From the NCBI GenBank assembly GCA_002364005.1, contig DEXG01000017.1:1-19201 (forward strand): DNA of 19,201 nucleotides, read 5' to 3'. The notes below the pieces were generated by a model that searched no databases, was not told the DNA's origin, and was given only the letters and a program-made list of their open reading frames with translations. Shown one piece after another: positions 1 through 7,810 of this stretch. The DNA is from Phycisphaerales bacterium UBA3190 (GTDB taxonomy: Bacteria > Planctomycetota > Phycisphaerae > Phycisphaerales > UBA1924). A program made the position numbers and the translations under genes. Position 1 is the first letter of the stretch; each line of letters opens with the position of its first letter.

Positions 1-17
1 CGACACCGACCGTGGAA

Positions 18-91
<74 letters not shown>

Positions 92-102
92 ATCAGGAAG
101 AG

Positions 103-131
103 ATTATTCGCTGAACCATGACGAAAAGCAA
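103..131 (-). promoter_or_regulatory. Probable sigma70-type promoter of the initiator tRNA
   Basis: On the minus strand, TTGCTT (126-131) and AATAAT (103-108) are separated by exactly 17 bases. Transcription would start near 96, a few bases before the mature tRNA 5' end at 91. The -10 matches consensus at five of six bases and the -35 at three of six. The call rests on position and spacing only. Confidence 0.4.
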
Positions 132-204
132 CCCGCTGCGCATCAAAACTTGCTGAACATCTGTTCCCGATACGCAAATTTCCTGAGCAGATACACCCAA
201 CCAC

Positions 205-266
205 GAAACTCTCAGGCCCGAATTCGGTACAAGTCAATACGCCGAGTGTCGGCGTCTGAGAGTTTC
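205..266 (+). promoter_or_regulatory. Nested inverted repeat / structured 5' leader upstream of the tricorn-like gene
   Basis: A perfect 11-bp inverted repeat (GAAACTCTCAG at 205-215, CTGAGAGTTTC at 256-266) encloses a second perfect 7-bp hairpin with a 3-base loop (ACGCCGA at 239-245, TCGGCGT at 249-255). The inner hairpin directly abuts the outer right arm, so the two helices could stack. The palindrome CCGAATTCGG (218-227) lies in the remaining loop. The element ends 24 bases before the start codon at 291, and no T-tract follows it, so it does not look like a simple terminator. It could be a leader RNA regulator, a protein operator or a REP-like palindrome. The rest of 92-290 shows no gene and no clear plus-strand promoter. 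Confidence 0.5.
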
Positions 267-290
267 TACAACCGAATCGGAAGACACCAC

Positions 291-3200
291 ATGAAGAAGA
301 CCACGCTGCTGATCAGCGCGGCGGGGATCGCGATGACGGCGACTCCCCTGCTCGCACAGGACGATGACAAGCATTCAGGCATGTTCCGCTACCCGGATGT
401 TGGGAAGAACCACATCCTCTTCGTCTACGCCAACGATATTTGGATCGTCGACAAGGATGGCGGCGAGGCACGCCCCGTCGCCTCGCCGGCCGGGCAGGAA
501 CAGCATCCAAAGTTCTCCCCCGACGAAGCACAGATCGCGTTCGTGGGCAACTACGAGGGGGACCGGGACCTCTACACCGTCCCCACTGCCGGGGGGATCC
601 CGATGCGGGTCACGCATCACCCCGCCAATGAACGCCTCCTCGACTGGACGCCCGACGGCGACCTGCTCTTCTCATTCAACGGGCTCAGCGGCAACCCCGC
701 GCATCAGAAGCTCTTCACGGTTGATGCCGATGGGGGCATGCCCGAAGCACTCCCCATCCCCTACGGCGCGACCGGGAGCATCAGCCCAGACGGGGAATGG
801 CTCGCCTACACCCCCAACTCCCGCGATTTCCGCACATGGAAGCGCTACCGCGGCGGGCTGGCAACCGATATCTGGCTGTTCAACCTCAAGACGAATGAGT
901 CCCGCAAAGTCACCGATTGGGAAGGCACCGACACCATTCCCATGTGGCACAAGGACACGCTCTACTACCTCTCGGACAACGGTGAAGAGGGGCGATTGAA
1001 CATCTGGAGCTACAACCCGAGCAAGGACGAGCACAAGCAGATCACCAAGTTCACCGACGACGATGTGAAGTTCCCATCCATGGGTGTCGCCGATGTCGGT
1101 CGAGCGGAGATCGTCTTCCAGCTCGGTTCCCAGATCCACCTGCTCAATGTCAGCAACGGCAAATCGAAGCCGATCGACATCTCCATCCCCGGCGCACGCG
1201 AAACACTCCGCCCCAAAGCGGTCGATGCGAGCAACCACCTGATGTCGGGCGACATCTCCTCAACAGGCAAACGCGTCGTTGCAGAGGCACGCGGCGACAT
1301 CTGGACCGCACCGGTTGAGAACGGTGCCCCGCGCCAGCTCACCAACTCCTCGGGCGCGGCCGATCGTCTCCCATCGTGGAGCCCTGACGGCCGCTGGGTT
1401 TCCTACTTCTCCGACGCAGACGGTGAGTACGAACTGTACATCACCCAGTCCGACGGCAAGGGCGAGACCCGTCAGTTGACCGATGGGAATCAAACCTATT
1501 TCATGGGATCGTCCTGGTCGCCAGATTCCAAGACGATCTACGCCGTTGACAAGGCCGGCAAGATGTACCTCGTTGATGTCGAATCGGGAGAAACGACTCA
1601 CTTCGATACCGAACCGCTGGCAAACTCGGTCGAGGTCTCCTGGTCGCACGATTCACGCTGGATCACCTACGCACGCGCGACCGGCGATTCGTTCAGCTCG
1701 TGCATCTGGATCTATGACACGGAGACCGGGGACAAGCACCAGGTGACTTCAGGGTTCTTCAATGATTCAAACCCCGCGTTCTCGAGCAAGGGGGACTACC
1801 TGTTTTATGCGTCGAACCGCGATTTCACGACACCACAGTACGAAGACATCGGTTCCACCTTTGTGTATGCGAACACAGGGCGTCTTATCGCGGTCCCCCT
1901 GAATGACGAGGTCGAAAACGCCCAGCTCCTTGAGTCGGACGACGAGACCTGGGAAGAGGAAACCGAAGAAGCTGAAGAAGCCGAGAACAGCGAAGAAGAG
2001 AATGCAGACGAAGGTGATGCGGACGCCGAATCCGACGAGGCGGCATTCCTCGAGGGCTACGACACCGAGCACCCGCTCTGGGGCAAGTGGGAAGGCACCG
2101 CTTCCGGCTTTGCGGCTTTGGGTATGCCAACCGATGAGATTTCCTTCTCACTGATGATCATCGTAGATGCAGACGGCAACATCATGGGACAGTCTGAGTC
2201 CATGGGCGAGACCGATGATCTCGGTGATGTCGTGAAGTGGGACGAGGACACTAACGAGCTCTACATGGAATCCACAGATTCTGGAATGACAATCATCCAG
2301 AAGGCGACCGTCGACGGCGACACCATGTCCGGCACTTGGGAACTCAAGGGCATGGGAATGTCGGGCACCTGGAAGGGCCAACGGACCAGCTCTGACATCT
2401 CCGAGGAAGAACTCGGTGAGGTCGTGAAGGAATCGGGCGAAGCCTCAGAGACGGTCGAGATCGACTTCGAGAACTTCGAAGCACGCGCCTACGACCTCGG
2501 TGTTGCTTCGGGCAACTTCGGGAACCTGGCGAGCAACGACAAGGGCGAGCTGCTCTACATCCGACAGGGCGGTGGCGGTGCTTCGATCAAGCTCATCGAC
2601 CCACGCTCGGACGAACCCAGTGAGAAGACCGTGCTGGGCATGGCCTTCGGATTCAGCGTCTCCGGCGATGGCAAGAAGCTCGTCGCGCAGACCCCAGGTG
2701 GCTTCGCGGTCGTCGACGCCAAGGCAGGCCAGAGCGCCAAGCCGCTCAACTTCAACCTCCGCACCACCGTCGAACTGCGCGAAGAATGGAAGGAACTCGT
2801 AACCGACGCATGGCGTCGATTCCGCGACTTCTTCTATGTTGAGAACATGCACGGCGTGGACTGGGACGCGGCCCTGGCCCACTACCTCCCCATGGTGGAC
2901 GATGCCGTCTCGCGTGAGGATGTCTCCTACATCATCGGTGAGATGATCTCCGAACTCAATGTCGGGCACGCCTACTACTCGGGTGGTGACGGCGAGCGTC
3001 AACCGAGCACCAACATCGGGCTCCTCGGCGCCGAGTACGAAGTCGCCGAGGGTGACGAGCACTCCGGGTTCCGGATCACCAAGATCTACCGGGGTGCCCC
3101 GTGGGACACCGATGCACTCGGCCCGCTGTCGCAGCACGGGCTCGGCATCTCCGAGGGCGACATCATCACCGCCGTCAACGGCACCGCGATCGATACAAGC

Positions 3201-4022
3201 AAGGACATCTGGTCCTCGTTCATCGGGCTCGCGGGCAAGGCCACGACCCTCACGGTCGTCTCAGCCCTCGAAGGCGACGAGGAAACCGTGAACGAGCGTG
3301 AGGTCACCCTCAAGCCCATCGGCTCTGAGTTCGGGCTCCGCTACCGCGCTTGGGTTGAATCCAACCGCAAGTATGTCGAAGAGAACTCCGACGGCAAGAT
3401 CGGGTACATCTATGTCCCCAACACCGGTGTCCAAGGCCAGAACGAGCTCTTCCGTCAGTTCTACGGGCAGATCGGCAAAGAAGCGCTCATGATCGATGAG
3501 CGATGGAACGGCGGCGGTCAGATCCCCAACCGATTCATCGAGCTCCTCAACCGTCCACGCACCAACTACTGGTACCGTCGCGACGGCGCTGATTGGCCAT
3601 GGCCCTACGACTCACACCAGGGACCGAAGGCGATGCTGATCAACGGCAACGCAGGCTCCGGTGGCGACATGTTCCCATGGCTCTTCAAGCACCACGAGCT
3701 TGGTAAGCTCATCGGTACCCGCACCTGGGGCGGGCTCGTCGGGATCTCCGGCGTTCCCCAGCTCATCGACGGCGGCAATGTCTCGGTACCCAACTTCGGG
3801 TTCTATGAACTCGACGGCACATGGGGCATCGAAGGCCACGGCGTTGACCCGGATATCGAGGTCGATATCGACCCGACCGCCTCGCTCGAAGGGCGTGACC
3901 CACAACTCGACGCCGCAATCGAGCACCTGCTCGAAGAGATCAAGACCAGCGGCTACCAGGCACCCAAGCGTCCTGAGCCGCCAGTCCGTACCGGGATCGG
4001 TATCACGGATGAGGACAAGTAA
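291..4022 (+). CDS. Exported tricorn-like serine protease with inserted lipocalin-like domain
   Basis: This 1243-aa protein resembles tricorn protease, which degrades oligopeptides. ATG 291 is chosen because a signal peptide (MKKTTLLISAAG..., likely cut after Ala22) begins there and GGAAG lies 7 bases upstream; starting earlier would run into the tRNA. Residues about 30-340 and 350-545 carry TolB/PD40 beta-propeller repeats (for example WSPDGRW and FSPDEAQ). An acidic Glu/Asp linker (about 548-583) and a small inserted domain (about 596-701) follow before the propeller resumes. Next come a helical region, a PDZ domain (about 915-1010) and an S41-type protease core. By alignment to the tricorn pattern, the candidate catalytic residues are His893 (NVGHAYY), Ser1123 (NAGSGGDMFP) and Glu1181 (GIEGHGVDPD). 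The serine that precedes the histidine in archaeal tricorn is Gly892 here. The protein is longer than Thermoplasma tricorn (about 1070 aa) because of the linker and insert. It is probably periplasmic. Confidence 0.93.
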   Translation: MKKTTLLISAAGIAMTATPLLAQDDDKHSGMFRYPDVGKNHILFVYANDIWIVDKDGGEARPVASPAGQEQHPKFSPDEAQIAFVGNYEGDRDLYTVPTAGGIPMRVTHHPANERLLDWTPDGDLLFSFNGLSGNPAHQKLFTVDADGGMPEALPIPYGATGSISPDGEWLAYTPNSRDFRTWKRYRGGLATDIWLFNLKTNESRKVTDWEGTDTIPMWHKDTLYYLSDNGEEGRLNIWSYNPSKDEHKQITKFTDDDVKFPSMGVADVGRAEIVFQLGSQIHLLNVSNGKSKPIDISIPGARETLRPKAVDASNHLMSGDISSTGKRVVAEARGDIWTAPVENGAPRQLTNSSGAADRLPSWSPDGRWVSYFSDADGEYELYITQSDGKGETRQLTDGNQTYFMGSSWSPDSKTIYAVDKAGKMYLVDVESGETTHFDTEPLANSVEVSWSHDSRWITYARATGDSFSSCIWIYDTETGDKHQVTSGFFNDSNPAFSSKGDYLFYASNRDFTTPQYEDIGSTFVYANTGRLIAVPLNDEVENAQLLESDDETWEEETEEAEEAENSEEENADEGDADAESDEAAFLEGYDTEHPLWGKWEGTASGFAALGMPTDEISFSLMIIVDADGNIMGQSESMGETDDLGDVVKWDEDTNELYMESTDSGMTIIQKATVDGDTMSGTWELKGMGMSGTWKGQRTSSDISEEELGEVVKESGEASETVEIDFENFEARAYDLGVASGNFGNLASNDKGELLYIRQGGGGASIKLIDPRSDEPSEKTVLGMAFGFSVSGDGKKLVAQTPGGFAVVDAKAGQSAKPLNFNLRTTVELREEWKELVTDAWRRFRDFFYVENMHGVDWDAALAHYLPMVDDAVSREDVSYIIGEMISELNVGHAYYSGGDGERQPSTNIGLLGAEYEVAEGDEHSGFRITKIYRGAPWDTDALGPLSQHGLGISEGDIITAVNGTAIDTSKDIWSSFIGLAGKATTLTVVSALEGDEETVNEREVTLKPIGSEFGLRYRAWVESNRKYVEENSDGKIGYIYVPNTGVQGQNELFRQFYGQIGKEALMIDERWNGGGQIPNRFIELLNRPRTNYWYRRDGADWPWPYDSHQGPKAMLINGNAGSGGDMFPWLFKHHELGKLIGTRTWGGLVGISGVPQLIDGGNVSVPNFGFYELDGTWGIEGHGVDPDIEVDIDPTASLEGRDPQLDAAIEHLLEEIKTSGYQAPKRPEPPVRTGIGITDEDK

Positions 4023-4060
4023 CTCAAGACAAGTAACCTGAGTTGATCAGTACAAAGAAG

Positions 4061-4094
4061 AAAGCCCCGCGGCCACAATGCCGCGGGGCTTTTT
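4061..4094. terminator. Strong bidirectional rho-independent terminator
   Basis: A perfect 13-bp stem (AAAGCCCCGCGGC at 4061-4073, GCCGCGGGGCTTT at 4080-4092) with a 6-base loop continues into TTTTT on the plus strand. On the minus strand the stem runs into CTTTCTTCTTT. It lies between the two convergent tricorn-like genes, 38 bases after the stop of the left one and 22 bases beyond the end of the right one, so it probably ends both transcripts. Confidence 0.9.
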
Positions 4095-4115
4095 CGTGCG
4101 TGATGCTGAAACGGC

Positions 4116-7100
4116 TCAGCCGTCGATCCGACCGAGCAACTCCTTCACCGCCGTCTCCAGCTGCGGGTCACGACCCGCCGCCTCATCGGTCGGTGTCTGA
4201 GGCACATCGATGTCGGGCTTGGCACCGTTGTTATCCATGTCGGTGCCGTCGGGCAGGTACCAGCCGCGGAACGGACGCCGCACCGTGGTGCCATCGATCA
4301 GACTGAACGACCCGGTCGAGATCACGCCACCGAATGTCTGCGTCCCGATCAGCGTACCCCGGCCTGCCGTGCGGATCGAGTGGGCGAAGATCTCGGCGTT
4401 CGAGAACGAGTGCTGATTGATCAGCACATTGATCGGACGCGAGTACGCGTAGATCAGGCGTCGGTCACGCGGGTAGTTGTCCTTCTGCACCTTGTCCGGA
4501 TCCGCACCACGCGGGATCGTGTACGCGTGGTTCGGGGCGGTCAGCGATGCCAGCAGGATGTCGGTCGTCCACCCACCACCGTTGTCGCGCACATCGATAA
4601 TCAGGCCCTCTTTGCCATGTGCAGCGGCGTAGAGGTCTCGTTCATAATCACGAACCTCCGCCAGCCCCATGCCCCGAATGTGCAGGTAGCCCAGACGCCC
4701 ATCGGACAGCTCGTCGACCTCAGCACGGCGCTTGGCGACCTCGTCGTCATAGCGCAGCACGGAAGCGGCACCAAAGGTCGTGGGCGTGACCAGGGCGAGC
4801 TTGGTGGACCCATCCTCGCTCTGTGCGGGCAGGTACTCCATGAGCACCTCTTCGCGAGCCATGTGGGCCATCGCCTCGTGCAGACTGAAGAGCCCGCTGG
4901 CGGTATTGGCCCCCGTGAGTGTTTGCTCACCGATCGCAACAATGACATCCCCCACCGCGGGGCCATTCTTCATGCGATCGATCGGCCCGCCCTTGATGAT
5001 CTCATCGATGCGGTACCCGTTCTCGGTCGCGGTGAACTCGATGCCCAGGTAGCCGTTATTGGGTGAGCTTGCCGAGTATCCATCGCCGCCGCGCGTCGCG
5101 GTATGTGAACCGTTGACCTCGCCCCACATCAGGTCCATGAGACGCAGGAACGACTGCTGTGTCCGCGTCTGCATGACCAGCTGACGGTACCGCTCGCTGA
5201 CGGCGTCCCAGTCCAGCCCCTTCATGGTTGGGTGGTAGAAGTTCAGCCCAAATAGCCCCGACGCTTCATGGTACTTCTGAGCAAGCTCGGCCTGGCGATC
5301 GATCGTGATCGTCGCGTCGATCGGGAGCCCGGTCGTCTTCCCACCGCTGGGACCGGTCGTAGACGCCTGTCCGCCGGAGACAAAGCTCAGCGTCTTGCCA
5401 TCAAGCGAGATGCGTGGATCCCCGACCCCGCCCGACTTGATCGTCTTGCGATCACGACCGCGGCGGTCAACGCTCACATAGTTGCGATCGCCATCGATCA
5501 CCGTCGAGAACGCCATACGATCGCCCCCCGGAGTCATCACCAATCCCGACTCCGATTCAGGCGTCGAGGTGATACGCCGGATTCGCAGGTAGGCATCATC
5601 CGTATCGAACTCCAGCGGCTCAGCGCCCTGGTCCTCATCCTTGTCCCCCTCATCTTTACCCCCCTCGTCGGCTTCGGTCTCCTCACCAAAGACAACGGGG
5701 TCAATCATCTTGAGCTTGCCCGCAGCCGCCGACGCGTCCTTGAAGTACTGATCAAGCTCGTAGCCCGCCATGCCCTCAAGCGACTTGTCGAGGTACACCG
5801 CGTACACATCAAACTGCCAGTTCTCATTGTCGCGATCCGACAGGAAGGTCAGCACCTTGCCGTCGTGCGAGAGCTGCGGCGAATGGTCGATGTCCGGGTG
5901 GCGAGTCACATTCACCGGCTCCGGGATCGTCCCATCCTCGCCCGCTTGCGTGTCAACAATCCAGACATCGGAGTTGAAGTCCAGATCGGTCGCCGCGATC
6001 ACAAGATGACGCGAGTCTGACGCCCACTGCACATCCGGCTCGGACCACAGCTCCATGACGACCCGGTCATCCCCGGTCTCAAGGTCACGCAGCATGATGT
6101 CGCCGCGCTCACGCAGGTACAGCAGCTTCGTCCCGTCCGGTGACGGCATCGGGCTGTACACCATCTGATCAGCCTCAACCACGGTCTCTATATCAAACCG
6201 CAACGCCTCGCTCCAACGCTTGGCGTAATCGACCTTGGGTTCCTTTTCTTCCTTCTCCTCTTCTGCCTTGTCCGCATCGTCGGCTTCAGAATCGGCCGCC
6301 TCACTGTCGGCTTCATCAGCAGCATCCGCTTCAACCGGCTCTTCCGCGTCCACCGCTTCCAGCTCCGCTTCTTCAGCTTCTGGTTCCGGCTCAGCGACCT
6401 CGGGCTTGGGTTCGATGTCCTCTCGGCTCAGTGAAACCGTCGCCGCGTAAATCTTGCCCAGTGACTTCTCATCATCAGCCGCGAAGTACAACCTCACGCC
6501 ATCGGGGGACCATGCGATATCCCGCTCCCTGAACGCCGAATCGGTGACACGCACGGTCGGGTGATCTTCGCTCGTACTGCGCACAAACAGCTCACCCCGC
6601 GCAGCCTGCGCGATCGCCTTCCCCGAGGGGTGCACCGCCGCCTCGCTGACATTGCGGGAGATATTCTTCCGATAGAGCTGATCACGCGAGAGATCATCAC
6701 CAAGCTGGACATCGACCGCAACGGGCTTCGATCGCGTGTCTGTCAGATCAAGCGTGTACAGCGTATTCCATACCACAAAGACCGCGGTTGATCCATCATC
6801 CGAAACCTGCAGATCACGCACGCCGTGCACGATCGTCTCGGGGTTCTCGGCGTCGGGCTTGAAATGCGTGAGCTGGCGCACAGCCCCAGGGTCCTGATCG
6901 GTCTTCCCCGCCTGCAGATGGACAAGGTTGTACTGCCCATCGCGGCTCGAAACATAGACGACCGAATCATCTGGGAGCACACACGCCTGAAAATCGTTGC
7001 CGTCAAAGCTCGTCAGCTGCTTGAAGCTGCCGTCGCTCGGTCGATAGCGCCACACATCAAGATTACCCGGCCCCCGGTACGCCACCCGGTGCGGGTAGTA

Positions 7101-7658
7101 GTACCCGCGATTGAAGTAGACATCCTCGGAGCCAGGCCGGGTCTCCGGGGCGCGACCAAAGGCATCGGTCACCCGCTCGATCGGCCCGCCGTCGAGCGGA
7201 GCGCTGTACATACGGGGATGGCGGTAGACCTCTCGGTAAAGGTACGCAGAGAACAACACCCGCTCGCCCGATTCATCGAACCCCCCGAGCATCTGCGCCC
7301 GGTCCGAGGTCGTCACGCGCGTGATCGCGCCGGGTGCCAATCGCCCGCCCGACTCGACCAGCTCGACCGTGTACAGGTTCTGTGCCCCGCCCCGGTCTGA
7401 CTCGAAGACCAGCTTGGATCCATCAGGCGAGAAACGAGACTGCAACTCCATGCCCGGGTGAACCGTGAGACGCTCAGCGATACCACCGTCGCTCGAAACC
7501 GACCAGAGGTCACCGGCCGCCGAAAACACGATGTGCGATGCATCAGGTGAGATCGAGGGGTACTGGATCAGCCCCTGGCGTGCCTCTTGGGCAACCGTCG
7601 AAGTGGTGCACAGCCCGCAAAGCGTAAGCAACGCACCGATATATGTACGAGTGGACAT
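4116..7658 (-). CDS. Exported tricorn-like S41 protease, second divergent paralogue
   Basis: This 1180-aa protein starts at the ATG preceded by GGAGGA with a 6-base gap (7665-7670); an ATG 8 codons upstream lacks this. The signal peptide is about residues 1-23 (ending STVA). Propeller repeats (YPSISPDASH, FSPDGSK, WSPDGVR) fill about 28-410. A strongly acidic linker (about 412-475) and a second acidic stretch (about 658-687) interrupt the second propeller (about 490-770). A PDZ-like domain spans about 865-955, followed by the S41 core (about 985-1150). Aligned catalytic positions are Ser851-His852 (NGSHTA), Ser1086 in NQHSFSNAEIF, and Asp1142 where tricorn has Glu. The nucleophile motif (SxSNAE) resembles C-terminal processing proteases more than the AGSxGD of the left paralogue. 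It lacks the lipocalin-like insert. The likely role is peptide hydrolysis in the periplasm, perhaps on different substrates. The Glu-to-Asp change leaves activity less certain. Confidence 0.9.
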   Translation of the reverse strand: MSTRTYIGALLTLCGLCTTSTVAQEARQGLIQYPSISPDASHIVFSAAGDLWSVSSDGGIAERLTVHPGMELQSRFSPDGSKLVFESDRGGAQNLYTVELVESGGRLAPGAITRVTTSDRAQMLGGFDESGERVLFSAYLYREVYRHPRMYSAPLDGGPIERVTDAFGRAPETRPGSEDVYFNRGYYYPHRVAYRGPGNLDVWRYRPSDGSFKQLTSFDGNDFQACVLPDDSVVYVSSRDGQYNLVHLQAGKTDQDPGAVRQLTHFKPDAENPETIVHGVRDLQVSDDGSTAVFVVWNTLYTLDLTDTRSKPVAVDVQLGDDLSRDQLYRKNISRNVSEAAVHPSGKAIAQAARGELFVRSTSEDHPTVRVTDSAFRERDIAWSPDGVRLYFAADDEKSLGKIYAATVSLSREDIEPKPEVAEPEPEAEEAELEAVDAEEPVEADAADEADSEAADSEADDADKAEEEKEEKEPKVDYAKRWSEALRFDIETVVEADQMVYSPMPSPDGTKLLYLRERGDIMLRDLETGDDRVVMELWSEPDVQWASDSRHLVIAATDLDFNSDVWIVDTQAGEDGTIPEPVNVTRHPDIDHSPQLSHDGKVLTFLSDRDNENWQFDVYAVYLDKSLEGMAGYELDQYFKDASAAAGKLKMIDPVVFGEETEADEGGKDEGDKDEDQGAEPLEFDTDDAYLRIRRITSTPESESGLVMTPGGDRMAFSTVIDGDRNYVSVDRRGRDRKTIKSGGVGDPRISLDGKTLSFVSGGQASTTGPSGGKTTGLPIDATITIDRQAELAQKYHEASGLFGLNFYHPTMKGLDWDAVSERYRQLVMQTRTQQSFLRLMDLMWGEVNGSHTATRGGDGYSASSPNNGYLGIEFTATENGYRIDEIIKGGPIDRMKNGPAVGDVIVAIGEQTLTGANTASGLFSLHEAMAHMAREEVLMEYLPAQSEDGSTKLALVTPTTFGAASVLRYDDEVAKRRAEVDELSDGRLGYLHIRGMGLAEVRDYERDLYAAAHGKEGLIIDVRDNGGGWTTDILLASLTAPNHAYTIPRGADPDKVQKDNYPRDRRLIYAYSRPINVLINQHSFSNAEIFAHSIRTAGRGTLIGTQTFGGVISTGSFSLIDGTTVRRPFRGWYLPDGTDMDNNGAKPDIDVPQTPTDEAAGRDPQLETAVKELLGRIDG

Positions 7659-7720
7659 GAAAGCTCCTCCGTGGGTGAACACAGGCGATGACCAAACAGG
7701 GGTCCATTGGGCATGGCCGA

Positions 7721-7759
7721 TGAAAAGAAACAGACCCGGCCAAGCACGGCCGGGTCTGT
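7721..7759 (-). terminator. Rho-independent terminator of the M16 operon
   Basis: A perfect 12-bp stem (ACAGACCCGGCC at 7730-7741, GGCCGGGTCTGT at 7748-7759) has a 6-base loop. Read on the minus strand it is followed by TTCTTTTC, so it serves the minus-strand M16 gene that ends at 7811. Only about 60 bases remain before the next minus-strand start at 7658, so that gene needs a promoter inside this short stretch or relies on read-through. I do not see a convincing one. Confidence 0.85.
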
Positions 7760-7777
7760 AAATATACTCGATTCTGC

Positions 7778-7809
7778 GCCTGTTTGGGTCTCAGACGCAC
7801 AAAACAGGC
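7778..7809 (-). repeat. 8-bp inverted repeat after the M16 stop codon
   Basis: GCCTGTTT (7778-7785) and AAACAGGC (7802-7809) form a perfect 8-bp stem with a 16-base loop immediately after the stop codon of the M16 gene. A third related copy, CCAAACAGG (7692-7700), is a 9-bp complement of CCTGTTTGG (7779-7787) and lies on the other side of the terminator. The role is unknown; it could be an extra 3' stabilising hairpin or an operator. Confidence 0.4.
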
Positions 7810-7810
7810 A

